A program made the position numbers and the translations under genes. A stretch of DNA of 64,000 bases, from positions 8,336,653 through 8,400,652 of the forward strand of contig NC_067131.1 of NCBI RefSeq assembly GCF_021347895.1, given 5' to 3'. This document shows positions 13,101 through 23,128 of this stretch, piece by piece. How positions within the stretch are numbered: the stretch's first letter is position 1; each line of letters opens with the position of its first letter. Under the pieces are notes generated by a model, which saw nothing but the letters and a program-made list of their open reading frames with translations, did no database searches and was not told the origin of the DNA. The DNA is from Acanthochromis polyacanthus (lineage: Eukaryota > Chordata > Actinopteri > Pomacentridae).

Positions 13101-14162
13101 CTGCAATATTCAAGCGTCTTTCACAGGTTTCTTTGTGTTTATGTGTTTCTAATGCGTTCTTTTGCAGGGTGGTCTTGCTCTCTTCGTGCAGGTCATGCCC
13201 ATCCTCATTCTGGTTATTGTGTCAGCTCTCAGTCAGATAATGGTCCACAGTCCCTCCTACAGCCTCAGCTTCAGGCCGTGAGTGTTTGACCCCCATTCTG
13301 AAAGTCCGCCAGAGGAGGATATTAAAGAACACAACTAACCTTGTTCTGCAGAATTGCAAGGGACTTAAAATACAGATTATCTTCACATTTCATACAGTTA
13401 AGCAGGATTGAACCCTGGTTTATTTCATGATTGTTATTTCTTCTATTTTCATTAAACTGTAGCATAAGCTGGAGTGCAAAGAACCAGCCAAAAAATGGAT
13501 TTTCTTTCACGATACTTGCAGTGATATTGCCTCTTTAGACAGCATAGTACCACGCTGAACTTTAGTTTCTTGTGAGATTTAGAAAGAACATCTTGACGCT
13601 GGCTCAGTTAGATGTAAATAATCACTGAGTTCTTCTGTGTTTTTAGTTTCTGGCCCGTCTGTGAATCATTATCAGCCGCGAGTCATTTTAGCACAACCAG
13701 CCGGTGCCAGATCTGTCATCCTTGTGCGGCGTTCTGTCATACGATATCTCTCCCACACTTTGTCCAATCCTCTCGCAGGTCAGCAGGTTACTCGCAGAAG
13801 AGGCTGACTGAGAACCTGAAGGTGCCATATTATGTGGGGGAGCAGTTCTCCAAAGAGTTTACTGGTGTGAATTTGAAAAAGCTGGAGCAGACGGTGGAGG
13901 ATGATTATATTTCCAACCTTCGCAACAATTGTTGGAAGGAGAAGCAACAAAGTATGTTTGCCTAGAAAACACATTCTTGCGGAGACTTTTTCATTGCCTC
14001 TCGCATATCTTTCATGCCTTGTCTGTGTGTTTTCTTGCAGAGGAAGGAATGCTGTACAGAGCTCGCTATTTTGGAGACACTGATCTGTACCAAAGAGCAC
14101 AGAGGGCTCGAACACCAAGCTGCGCCAAGCTGTCAGAGATCACGGCTTCGTTACACGGATGA
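10177..14162 (+). CDS. dnajb12: DnaJ homolog subfamily B member 12 (ER-membrane HSP40), 8 exons
   Basis: Membrane-anchored co-chaperone that places a cytosolic J domain at the ER surface to recruit HSC70 for quality control of membrane proteins. Exons: 10177-10309, 11615-11792, 11871-12016, 12110-12283, 12393-12463, 13168-13277, 13779-13951, 14041-14162. All introns are GT-AG and the frame is kept through 368 codons. The N-terminus ([10 protein letters not shown]...[10 protein letters not shown]) is the helical repeat-like start typical of DNAJB12/14. The J domain spans about 108-172 with HPD at 138-140, followed by a Gly/Phe stretch (NMFFGGGYP). One transmembrane helix lies at about 237-259, and the C-terminal DUF1977 domain contains [12 protein letters not shown]. 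The ending ([13 protein letters not shown]...SLHG) fits DNAJB12 rather than DNAJB14. The start was chosen by homology; an in-frame ATG at 10099 would add residues the family lacks. It could be the dnajb12a or dnajb12b copy. Confidence 0.95.
10310..11614 (+). other. dnajb12: dnajb12 intron 1
   Basis: A 1.3 kb AT-rich intron starting GTGAGT and ending TTAG. Contains A/T runs and a short CA tract near 11,043. I see no gene or recognisable mobile element. Confidence 0.6.
12497..13039. mobile_element. Tc1/mariner-type MITE in dnajb12 intron 5
   Basis: A 543-bp element bounded by long inverted repeats of roughly 80 bp. The left starts CAGTCATGGAAAAAATTATT; the right ends with the reverse complement of CAGTCATGGAAGAAATGATT. 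The arms also share the block CTTCAATTTCTTGTTCATTT. Termini of CAGT...ACTG, with TA on the left flank (TG on the right, likely a mutated TA), fit Tc1/mariner. No transposase is present, so it is non-autonomous. I recognise the family as common in fish but cannot name it. Confidence 0.8.
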
Positions 14163-15235
14163 GGATGCTGTCATGATTAAAAGCAAGTTCTCCAGCATGA
14201 AGGCATTTTTCAGGACAAATTTTTTAGTGGCTAACTAGATGTTCTGCTGCATTTCACAAAGTAAAAATGCTGTCTTTTTCTGTTTTGTTTTTTTCTTCTT
14301 GTCTCCAGGTTTCCAGAACCACCACAAAAAATTGCAGGCTGTAAATAGATAAGCTTCAACAATCTGGAGGCTGAAGATGACTCAGCAAGCAACACAAACA
14401 AACCAGCAGCACTCCTCACTAAACTGACAACACAAACCGGTTCAAGCCATTTCTGTGGAATTTTATTATGTGGAATTCAAATATAATATTATATTGTTTT
14501 GAATGGAAAAGCCACTAAGTATATCTTGTCTTTCCCGACAAGATGTGAGTTTAAATAACCTCCAATTGCCAGTTTTAACTGGGAGCCATGAAGCTGGCAA
14601 AGGTCACTTTACTTTGTTTTATTGTGCGAATGCAGTATGAAACCAGAGCATAGTTAACTTATATATAGTCATACAGATATCATTTATGTAGTAATTTAAC
14701 AGATACCACATTGAATGCTTCCTCCTTATTTTTATGCAGTTGGATCAGCGGAAAAGAAAAAAACATTTGAGGGGGGGGATCAGCTGATTTGACTTGAAAT
14801 GCACATTCTCGAACTATGCAGGAATATTGTGAAACCTCTGATGATTATTCACTCCCGTCTAGGGTTTGCCAGACACTTGAAACACCTGAGATCTGTCTTT
14901 TTTTTCTGCTGTGTGTGCGCTACCAGTTAGGAAACTTCCCTGTCACTCTGCCTCCTTTAGTTGTATTAAGGACAGAATTCTCTAGTATAACTTCACCTCA
15001 CATGAAATGCCAAGAGAACGAGACATGTGCCTACCCACAAAGTGGGATGTTAAAAGGTTTTAGTTTTGGAGTCTCTAATGAATCTCCTCTGTTGGGAAAA
15101 GCAATTTCTGTCACACTTTCTAAGTTTATAGTATGCTGTTTATTCTTTGTATTATTTATTTAAGCGGTAGCTCTTGCTCACTTTTTCCACCATGTTTTTA
15201 CTCCCGGATGAAAATAAATATGGATGCCTAAACGT
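14163..15235 (+). other. dnajb12: dnajb12 3' untranslated region
   Basis: Follows the dnajb12 stop directly. A plus-strand AATAAA at about 15214 is a good poly(A) signal, which gives a 3' UTR of about 1.07 kb. The ORF at 14816-15163 lies inside it and resembles no family. Confidence 0.6.
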
Positions 15236-15980
15236 GTTGAATGTGACTCGTTGTTCGGGGCTGTACAGGCACAGGGGGAGACAAAAGCTCAGTCAGCACA
15301 TTTAGTACGTAGTGTACCGGCCGGCCGGCTCACTGGAACTGGGGAAAGGAAAACATGGCTGCTTGCACGTTCACATTGCTGAAGACGTGCAGCATGTGCG
15401 GGGCAGGAAACGCAGCGTCACATTGTTTCGTCATAACTGTTCTCAGCTGTTTCTGATGAATGCTGAACTTCTGCTTTCTGGTTTGGAGCTGTGGGTTCTG
15501 TTTCTTGCAGACTTCACACTTTTTTTTCAGCTTTAAAACTTGCCATAATTATTGTGCACAATGCTGGCTGACAGTTTCAGGCTCATTCCTGTCAGTCAAA
15601 ATATACCGCAACCCAATACAACTGCTCTGTAATGAATTCTACTTTTACATTTTCACTTTTTGTTGACACTGACAAAAAGGTGAAGTGTATCATAGTGAAT
15701 AGCAGTGCTAATATGTTTTGTTTCCCAGGCAATTAAGCATTTATGATTGGGGCGATATATTAAGAACACCGACCAGTCCACCAACTACAACCTCAATGAT
15801 TAACATGAAATACACTTATCCCCTTTTTGTCGACAAAACTGCACTAGATTTCGAAGGTTTCCTCAAAGTTTCAAAGATTTTGGTTCTGTTTTCCAGCTTT
15901 ACCAGGTTTCTGTAAGGTCACAGTGAGTTATTTGTACAACACATTATCTCAAATAAGACAACAGAAATGAGATTGTTAAA
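15236..15980. other. Convergent intergenic space dnajb12 / ddit4
   Basis: The two neighbouring genes point toward this 0.7 kb. It has a CCGGCCGGCCGG palindrome at about 15318-15329 and otherwise ordinary sequence. No gene is supported. Confidence 0.5.
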
Positions 15981-16610
15981 AAATAATAATTTATTTGCGA
16001 TCATGAAAGTACAAAAACAGTGCAATGTTATGAGTATCTGAATATCAAATAAAGTTGAAAGCGGGACTGGGTCTACACAAATACAAAATCAAACCACATT
16101 TGAAGTTTTAGCTTGCACATATACTGCACAATGCAAGTACTGGTAGGCCTTTACTTTAAAAGTGAAGCAGTCACAAAGATCTGTAATGGTTCTCTGGGTG
16201 TACAGTTCATCAGTTTGTGTCCAATTGAACTCATGGTAATGTACATAAAAAAAAGAAAGAACACAATGCTGTTTGATGACTATAACAATATAGTTAGCTG
16301 CCGTCATATGGTTTCAATAGAAACTGAGGTACGCACTTTAATATTTGCAAAATACCTATTTGTCATATATATAGCATGATGATTACAATTTGTAATTTGA
16401 AAATCTGAATCTCGGTGAGCAAGTATGAAAGCAACACCTGCTCCAGGTACCACAAACTTCAGCTCCTCTACATCAGGAACAACAGGCTACATCATGACAA
16501 AGTCCATCCTTACACTTCAGAAGGCATCGTATACATGTAGATATACTAGTAAGGCCCTTCTGTGAGCTTTTATTGTCACTTCATGGACACAAAGCAGTCC
16601 CTTGCATTTC
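15981..16610 (-). other. ddit4: ddit4 3' untranslated region
   Basis: Minus-strand sequence downstream of the ddit4 stop. A minus-strand AATAAA (plus TTTATT near 15990) supplies a likely poly(A) signal, giving a 3' UTR of about 0.6 kb. The AT-rich content suits the short-lived ddit4 transcript. Confidence 0.55.
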
Positions 16611-17384
16611 TCAACATTCTTCGATAAGCAGCTCTTCAGAAGAATACAGTTTCTTCTTGATCACGCGGAAACCAGTGCTTAGTTTAATAGCTTGTCTCAC
16701 TGCTGGGGTGGAAGGAGATTTGCTAAAAAGTCCTTGGATTTTAGGCCAGAGGCCGCCTGACTCTAGCCTCAGCACCAGAGTCAGCTGGAAGGTGGGAACC
16801 AGGTAGGGGTCCACTGATAGCTGTCCCATGCTCTCACAGGCGGCCCCTTGCTCCACACAGAGGTCAATGAGAGCCCCTCTTAAACCACAGGGCTCACTAG
16901 CTGCCAGGTGAAGGAGCTCCTGCCCGATGTGCTCCAGAAGTTTCTCCGGAATGAGCAGTTTGGTGCATCTCAAGGCGCAGTCCGAGTCTTTGGCTTCTCT
17001 TAGGCTCCGTGCTATAAGGTCCACTACTTCTTTCAGGATCATCTCCTCCATCGGGTCATAAAACAGGTCGTCATTAAAGGGACACAGGTCACTGGAGAGG
17101 TCTGACCCTGCAGGAGAGACATAAAGGGTTAGAACTCATACATCCAGAAGAAAACCTCTAATGATGGATAAAAAAAAATACATTTGCAGGAGCAGCTCAC
17201 CTGAGTCTGAGAGATCACTCCTGCTGCCATTGTTGGACACTGACTCAATGCTGCTGCTGTTGGCAGATGTGTTGAAATCAGTCAGTCTTTGGACCAGTTT
17301 GCCCCAGGACAGCCTCCGGGGGCTGCCGTCCACTGGGGAAGGGGGTGAGCTGCCAATTTCGGTGGGTGCAAAGACATCAGGCAT
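16611..17384 (-). CDS. ddit4: DNA damage-inducible transcript 4 (REDD1), mTORC1 inhibitor
   Basis: Stress-induced cytosolic protein that lowers mTORC1 activity through the TSC1/TSC2 complex. Two coding exons, 17384-17201 and 17107-16611, join in frame over a GTGAGC...CTGCAG intron, giving 226 residues (human 232). The N-terminal third is Ser/Pro-rich and poorly conserved, as in the family. The conserved C-terminal domain is clear: [42 protein letters not shown] and the terminal [18 protein letters not shown] followed by IEEC. The compact layout with a non-coding first exon and two coding exons matches vertebrate DDIT4. DDIT4L (REDD2) is the alternative, but the CGLRG and IKKKLYSS blocks and the anapc16/dnajb12 neighbours favour DDIT4. 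Complete and intact. Confidence 0.96.
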
Positions 17385-17430
17385 GGCTGTCCTTTGCAGT
17401 ATTCAACAGTATCAGCTGCTTCTGTGGGCA

Positions 17431-17840
17431 GCTGCAGGGGAGGAAACAAAGGCAACAGATAAGCACTCAGCATCTGATATTCAAAACCTGTTTAGCAGTT
17501 CAATAAAACACAAGTGACAGGCATAGGAAACATAAATTATTTAAAAAGAAAATAATAGTATACATTTGCAACACGATCATCTTTCATTTACAGCTCTTTT
17601 ATTGTCAAAATGACCAATAAAGCAAGCAAAGCTGGAAAATTACAACACAGTACTTACAGCTTATTTGAAAAAGATGCAGTTCGGGTTTGTTGTCGCTGCT
17701 GCAGATGAGTTTCTGAAAGGTTATTGTCTGCAAAAAAACAACTGCCTGGAAACTTCTACCCTCTGCCTTCCTGCTTTGCTTCGCACCAGCTGCCAAGCTC
17801 TGCAGTCTGTCCTGCAACAATGTTTTTATATGAGCCCCGA
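17431..17840 (-). promoter_or_regulatory. ddit4: ddit4 TATA-box promoter and non-coding exon 1
   Basis: On the minus strand a GC box (GGGCGTGGC, about 17850-17842) precedes a TATA box (ATATAAAAA, 17831-17823). A start near 17805 would give a non-coding exon 1 ending at a good donor (AAGCT|GTAAGT) near 17657. A matching acceptor (CCCCTGCAG) ends at 17432, so the coding exon's 5' UTR begins at 17431. A TATA-driven promoter and a UTR-only first exon suit a rapidly induced stress gene. A CCAAT motif (plus strand, about 17867) lies just upstream. Confidence 0.7.
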
Positions 17841-17940
17841 AGCCACGCCCACGGCAGTGCAGCCGGCCAATCAAAAAGAGAGGCACGCCACCCGAGCTGT
17901 GTCTTGCCTGGTAACCTGCCAGCAAAGAAAGAAAGACAAA

Positions 17941-17975
17941 CAGGAGGAGGAGGAGGAGGAGGAGGAGGAGGAGAA
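17941..17975. repeat. (GGA)n microsatellite upstream of ddit4
   Basis: About eleven GGA units in a row, roughly 110 bp upstream of the ddit4 TATA box (pyrimidine-rich CTC on the ddit4 sense strand). It creates spurious Glu-, Gly- or Pro-rich ORFs on both strands. Confidence 0.95.
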
Positions 17976-18191
17976 ATTGAGGGGGTTTGGTTGATGAACA
18001 GCAAAAGCCAGTGCTGTGGAAATGCACAGGGACATGTGTGGGCTTGCAAAGGATCATATTGTGTTTTCTTTGTTTAATATCCCACAGAGGCATTGTTAGA
18101 TTTCTCTGCTGTACCTGCATTTACAGTTTTATCAGCGTGGAATAAAGTGCATGCAGGGCCAGGCTCTGCTTGTTCAGTGTTGCAGTGAACA

Positions 18192-18199
18192 TTACGTCA
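18192..18199 (-). promoter_or_regulatory. ddit4: CRE/ATF-like site upstream of ddit4
   Basis: TGACGTAA on the minus strand, about 390 bp upstream of the inferred ddit4 start. DDIT4 is known to be induced by ATF4 and other stress factors. Use of this site is inference from one 8-bp match. Confidence 0.3.
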
Positions 18200-19190
18200 C
18201 CTGTTTTTGCTGAAGCATTACATCAGAATTTTTTATCTGCCACACAGAGATGCAAACAGAACACAGTTGGCTGCATAATAGAACACCGGGTACATGGTAA
18301 AACATTCATTATAAAAGGTTTACAGCTGTAAAGATGTGACACCTCTTCTTATATTTCCCAGCATAACAATTAAAAAAAGCAGAGAAATGCAAGCAATTCT
18401 CTAGCATGTAATAAAAAGCAAGACATAAAACTAACATTGCAGGAGGATTAAAAGAGCAGATTTCTTTGAGCAGTTGGAATTCAAAAATAAAAGCTAAAAA
18501 TGTTGCTGCAATGTTTCTCTCTAGGCCACACTGAACATAAACCACAGTTTCCCCCACAAAAAAAAGAAGAAAAAAGTCTGGAAAGCAGCCAGATATACGC
18601 TGTGCTGCTAAATGTGAGTAGGCGTGGGCTAGACTGTACTTTGTTGGGGAGGAACTGAAAGACATAAACACGTGTAGGGACAGTATGTTCTGAGGGGGGA
18701 TGTTATAAATTAAGAGTCATCATCAGATAGCAGGAGGAAAAAAAACTGTGTACAAAGACTGCGGGCTTACTATCAAATTCTTCAGTGGCTTATGTTAAAA
18801 ACAGAAAAACACCACAGGTAACAACTTGCCAAAGGGATTCTTAGAAAGTGTGTCCCAAAACTAACTATTGACCTCTTGGAAAAGGAAATGTAAGCTTCGT
18901 CTCGGGGACTGTCTGATAAACTCCACAGCCATCCTTAAACATCTACACCAAGAACTGTACATTCTGTTCGTTCCCACCCTTCATTTGTTTGAGAACACAG
19001 ATCAGCATGCTTCCTCTCTGACCACACAAGAGGAGAAACAATCCTTCAGACTTGAGCTCAGTCAAGTAGCAAAAACACTTTTATAAGAGAACTTATTCAA
19101 ATGTCTCTAAAAATAAAACTTAACTCGGTGAAGTGGAGAGGGACAAACTGCACCGTCAAGCAAAACAAATGGCAACGAAAGCAAAGAATG
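18200..19190. other. Intergenic space between ddit4 promoter and anapc16 3' end
   Basis: Both flanking genes are on the minus strand. No gene, repeat or RNA is recognised. ORFs in the stretch have no signature. Confidence 0.5.
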
Positions 19191-19760
19191 TCCAAGTACG
19201 ACTTTATTTACAAGCTCTCTTTGTTTTGCTCCAGCGAGCAGCGGTGGAGGCCGACAGAGAAAGGAGAGACTGGTGAGGAAGCAGAGATTCAGATTTATGA
19301 GCACAGTGCATCCATGTGGAAACACAATGCTTCACTTCAATGGATTTATTACCAAAGATATTATTTGCCTTTACATCCAGGGTAATAGCAGATTGAACTG
19401 ACAGAATCGCTTTTAACACCCTAAAGCAGATGGAAAATCTGTTAATGATCTGTTACAAAATGTTAAATTGTGCAGTTTTTTAATATACAAGAACATTTCT
19501 GTTGACAAGGGCGGATTTAGTGTGCTGGGTCTAATATGACAAGTTTTTTTTTTTTTTTTTTTTAAACAAGCAAACATACAATAGTAAAAGTGGCAAAATA
19601 ATACATCTCACATTCAATATCTTCAGGTAACATCTCACTCTTAAGATATATTATCATCTCCAGAAGAGGGAACATCATCTATGAACTGAAATAAAACATC
19701 TTCTTCTGTTTTCATTCTATTTGGCCGATTTAATAACCAAAGGCATCCGATTTTCTACAT
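19191..19760 (-). other. anapc16: anapc16 3' untranslated region
   Basis: Downstream of the anapc16 stop on the minus strand. Minus-strand AATAAA motifs occur near 19342 and 19204, so the 3' UTR is probably 0.4-0.57 kb. A plus-strand poly-T run of about 22 lies at 19541-19563 (poly-A on the sense strand), so internal priming is possible in cDNA data. Confidence 0.5.
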
Positions 19761-22385
19761 TTAAGACGGTGTAAATCCCAGTAGCTGTTCGATGGGTTTG
19801 TACCGCCACTCGTCTGCTTCCAGCTCCTCCACCAGGCTGGCAAGTTTCTCCATTCGAGACACTTGTTGATCTGAAAGAACACGCAATAGGTTATTCATTA
19901 ATGTACCGGATATCATGGGACCCACCAAAGCAAACACATTTTGCATATGCAGCCGCTGACTTACCGTGTTTAACCTGTTTCAGTGTTGAGGCAACCTGGT
20001 AGCTGAACACAGACTCGCATAAAAATCTATCAGAGCCATCTAAAAAGAAAAAGAAAATTAAGGAGAAGTTAAATATTTTATTTTTATTTCTTTAAAAGAC
20101 ACATGCCAGGGCAATAGAAAAGGTCAGAATAGAGCTTTCATGCCACATGTGGAAAATAATTTCAGTTTCTAAGCAATATGTAAATGGGACATTAAGAGTT
20201 TTGAAATATTTTAAGTACTAATTGCACAAAAACAAGAAAAGGGAACAGCTTAAGACCTTCAGGAGCACTACACTCCTCCTATTCATCACTGTGTTTGCTG
20301 TTTCTAACATTGTGCAGCACTGAAGTATGTGCTTTTATACCAAAACCAACCTAACCACTTTAATCCATGTATTTGGAGCTGGACTGACGCCAAATAAAAA
20401 ATAAACGTCATAAATAAATCCAATGTAGAGAGGTTTGAAGAGCTGAAGGCTGCTGGCTAAGAACTAGAGCTAAACAATCAGTTTCAAATCAAAATCGCAA
20501 TTTAAAACAATGCAATTAGCAAATTACAGAGGTTGCAAATTAGGATATGTGTTAAGCAGCACGTCTAATTAAAACTTCAAGCTGTTCTTGTGTGACAGTC
20601 CGGTTTGTGATAAAATTTCATGTGGCAACGTTCCAACACATGATTCAAATCTATAACACAGTGGGTAATTGACTGATTTTTAACTTTCAACAATTATCTC
20701 AAATAAAATCATATTCTGTCAGAAAAATTGCAATTAGACATTTTTTTCCAAACTGGCTTCAGCTGCGACAGACATTTTGTGATAAGAAAGACTTGCTAAT
20801 GTCAGATACTTGTTCAAAATAGATATTTTACTGCATTATGGGAATAGTGGGAAGCAAATGAGAGAAGACGCAAGCTTCATGTAGCTTCAGGTAACTCATT
20901 TAGTCAGAGTTTTTACAAGTGAGACTTTTGTGCTGATGAGAGACCGAACGTGTTTTATGACACACAAGCTAAAAAAAGTCTGTCAAGTCAGTTGAAAACA
21001 TGCAAACTGTTCTGTAGACATTTTCGGCTTCCTTAAAAGTGGAAAGGAGAAATGCTATATCTGTTGCACAATAACAAAGATATTTAAAGACCCCTCTGCT
21101 GACAACCCTATTTATTTTTCCTTGTTCATGTGTCCATATGATGATTTTAGATGGTAGAAGGAATATCATGAGCAAAATAGGCATAGCTGAACATTTCTAC
21201 CTTGGAACTGCAGCATATCGAGGACCATCTCACAAACACAGATTCAAACCTGCAGGGTTTCATATGTAAAAAATCTAAGGAATCAACCCTGTCAATTTCC
21301 AGGGTGGGACCTTCAGTATCAATATGTTTCTTATCGATTAGTTTACAGTTCAAACATGTATGGCCAAACTATTCCAAAATCACATCTTGCTATTACGTAC
21401 TGTCGTGTTTGAGCACAGATGTAGGTGAGCTGGTGTGCTGGAGCTCCAGCAAAGGGGGTTCGGTGTGTAGAAAAAGAGGCCGTGACTGACACAATGGTTG
21501 AATTAGATCTGAGCCATTTCCTTTCAGGAAGGGATTATTTTCATGGGGAAAATAACATCTAAATGTCACTTTGATATCCACAGGTTTTTCAGGGGAGACT
21601 TTAACTAGTTTTGTTTGTTCCTTAATAAAAATAAAGATGGTAGCCTGACTATATCTTATGTAATGTGCAATGCAAACACTGATGCCTTGGTATAAATAAA
21701 AAATTCCTGACATTTAAAGACGAGGCGATGCAGCAGGGAACTGCAGAAGGAAATATGAATGGCAATGATGAGAGGCAGGGACTGATGCAGCAGTTTTGTT
21801 AGAGCTGAGCCATTTCATTTCAGGAAGGGATTATTTTCATGTTGAAATTAATATCTAAATATGTCACTTTTATAGCCACAGGTTTTTCAGGGGAGACCTT
21901 AACTAGCTGTGTTTGTTTCTTAATAAAAAGTAAAGATGATAGCTGGATCTGATATTATGGAAAGTGCAATGCAAACACTGATGTCTTGTTATAAATAACA
22001 ACGTCTGCCACTTTTGTTGGTTTAAACAACTTGGAAAATATATTAAGAGGTCTTTATTATGCATTTTAGAGGCACAATGTATTTGTTCCATTGCTTTTTC
22101 AGTGGTTATGACTGAATGAATGATGAAAAGTAACGTACATTGTGTTGATAAATACTCCCACGATACGTTTCCTAATTACCTGACTTCCAGGGAGCTCAGA
22201 GATAATTACAAACAAGTGCTTTCAGCTGTGTTTTTCCTCTTACCTTCCATCATTTCACCTGCACCTTTAGGATACGTATACAGGACTTTCCTCGGGGGAA
22301 TGAGCTCTGAAGCACTGAACCCAGAACCAGTCACCGAGCTGCCGCTAACTCCTCCCGCAGAAGAGGACGAAGAAGACGCTGCCAT
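19761..22385 (-). CDS. anapc16: Anaphase-promoting complex subunit 16, 3 coding exons
   Basis: Small subunit of the APC/C ubiquitin ligase, which drives mitotic exit; it sits on the TPR lobe of the complex. Coding exons on the minus strand: 22385-22244, 20039-19965, 19870-19761. All junctions are GT-AG and in frame, giving 108 residues (human 110). The N-terminus is the low-complexity start of the family ([35 protein letters not shown]). The middle reads [20 protein letters not shown], and the C-terminus [17 protein letters not shown] then [12 protein letters not shown]. An acceptor at 22393 precedes the ATG exon, and a probable non-coding exon 1 ends at a donor at 22713/22712. The gene is head to head with ascc1. 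The 2.2 kb second intron carries repeats and a copied piece of ascc1. Confidence 0.96.
21160..21500 (+). repeat. Unnamed interspersed repeat, copy 1 of 3
   Basis: Shares an ordered series of blocks with 32,970-33,300 and 46,540-46,950: GTCCATATGATG, AATATCATGAGCAAAA, CTGCAGCATA, CACAAACACAGATTCAAAC..GGGTTT, then a GAGCACAGATGTAGGTGAGCT-like block. The copies are diverged but collinear and in the same orientation. No ORF or terminal inverted repeat is clear. I do not know this family. Confidence 0.6.
21507..22003 (+). repeat. Duplicated ~200-bp unit flanking an ascc1 exon copy
   Basis: Two similar units, about 21507-21705 and 21807-22003 (offset about 296 bp), both running from GAGCCATTTC..TTCAGGAAGGG through CACAGGTTTTTCAGGGGAGA to GCAATGCAAACACTGATG. 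Between them, 21706-21782 copies the end of ascc1 exon 4. Located in anapc16 intron 2, plus-strand orientation. Confidence 0.75.
21706..21782 (+). pseudogene. Copied fragment of ascc1 exon 4 and its splice donor
   Basis: Collinear with ascc1 24190-24270: both contain ATTCCTGACATTTAAAGACG followed by AGG, then TGCAGCA, then CTGCAGA(A/G)GGAAATATGAA. The match covers the last ~43 bp of exon 4, the donor region and the first ~35 bp of intron 4, with a 6-bp deletion that removes the donor in the copy. Because intron sequence was copied, this is a DNA-level duplication and not a processed copy. It lies about 2.4 kb upstream of the source, inside anapc16 intron 2 on the opposite strand to that gene. 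Confidence 0.8.
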
Positions 22386-22699
22386 TGCCTTACTAAACTT
22401 CAAAAACATACACACACAAACACAACAACTGTCATTATACCTGTTGTAATATGTTAAACACGAGTGAAGCACGGTTAATGAGTCAAGAAGGTAGTAAACT
22501 TCAGCTAAAAACCAGCGAACAAATGCTACGTCAGTAGGTTTTTATATTTCAAGATACTCTGATAGCAAGCCATCAACTGCTCTACTAGCTGGCTAGCAAA
22601 GAAGCTAACTGTCGTGTTGACATCAATGCAGACGACAACTGTCTGCCAGTAATGTTAATATATATATAACAAAATACAAAAGTGCCTTTTTTTATTAAA

Positions 22700-23128
22700 C
22701 AGTACGGCTTACCGTCGGTGTCCCAGTAAAACTACAACGACTTTATATCCACGCAGTTGACTCTGTTGTTGTTTAGCTTTCTTAGCACCAGTTTACGACA
22801 ACGAATAGCGTATTACGTTTGAAGCCACGCCATTCTAAGCGTAGATCTCACATTCATCTGGATGCCTCGTTTGTCGCCCAGTTGTCGTGAAATTTATTTG
22901 GTAAATCTACCGTAACGTCTGACAACTGGCCCTATACGTGTCGTAAAGCAAGGAAGCTGACGTATGAAGTCAACTAACTAGTGAGTTATCAGCAGCCAGC
23001 TAGGTAATTAAGTTTTAAAACAAAAGTAAGCCAGTTTACACCATTTTCGTGTACCTAGCTTGCTAGTGTGTTATCTGTTTGTATTGTCAGGTTAGCACAG
23101 GTGTTACTAACGTTAGCTAGTTGACAGT
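22700..23128. promoter_or_regulatory. Shared bidirectional promoter of anapc16 and ascc1
   Basis: anapc16 (minus) and ascc1 (plus) start less than 0.75 kb apart by coding sequence, and about 0.3 kb apart if the anapc16 non-coding exon (ending at donor 22713) is real. A possible ascc1 5' UTR intron runs from a donor near 23,002 (CTAG|GTAATT) to an acceptor near 23,091 (TTGTCAG). No TATA box is seen on either side, as is usual for housekeeping bidirectional promoters. Confidence 0.55.

Noticed and set aside
17605..18120. Long overlapping ORFs on both strands upstream of ddit4
   Set aside because: They depend on the (GGA)n microsatellite, which is open in most frames, and they overlap the ddit4 promoter and first exon.
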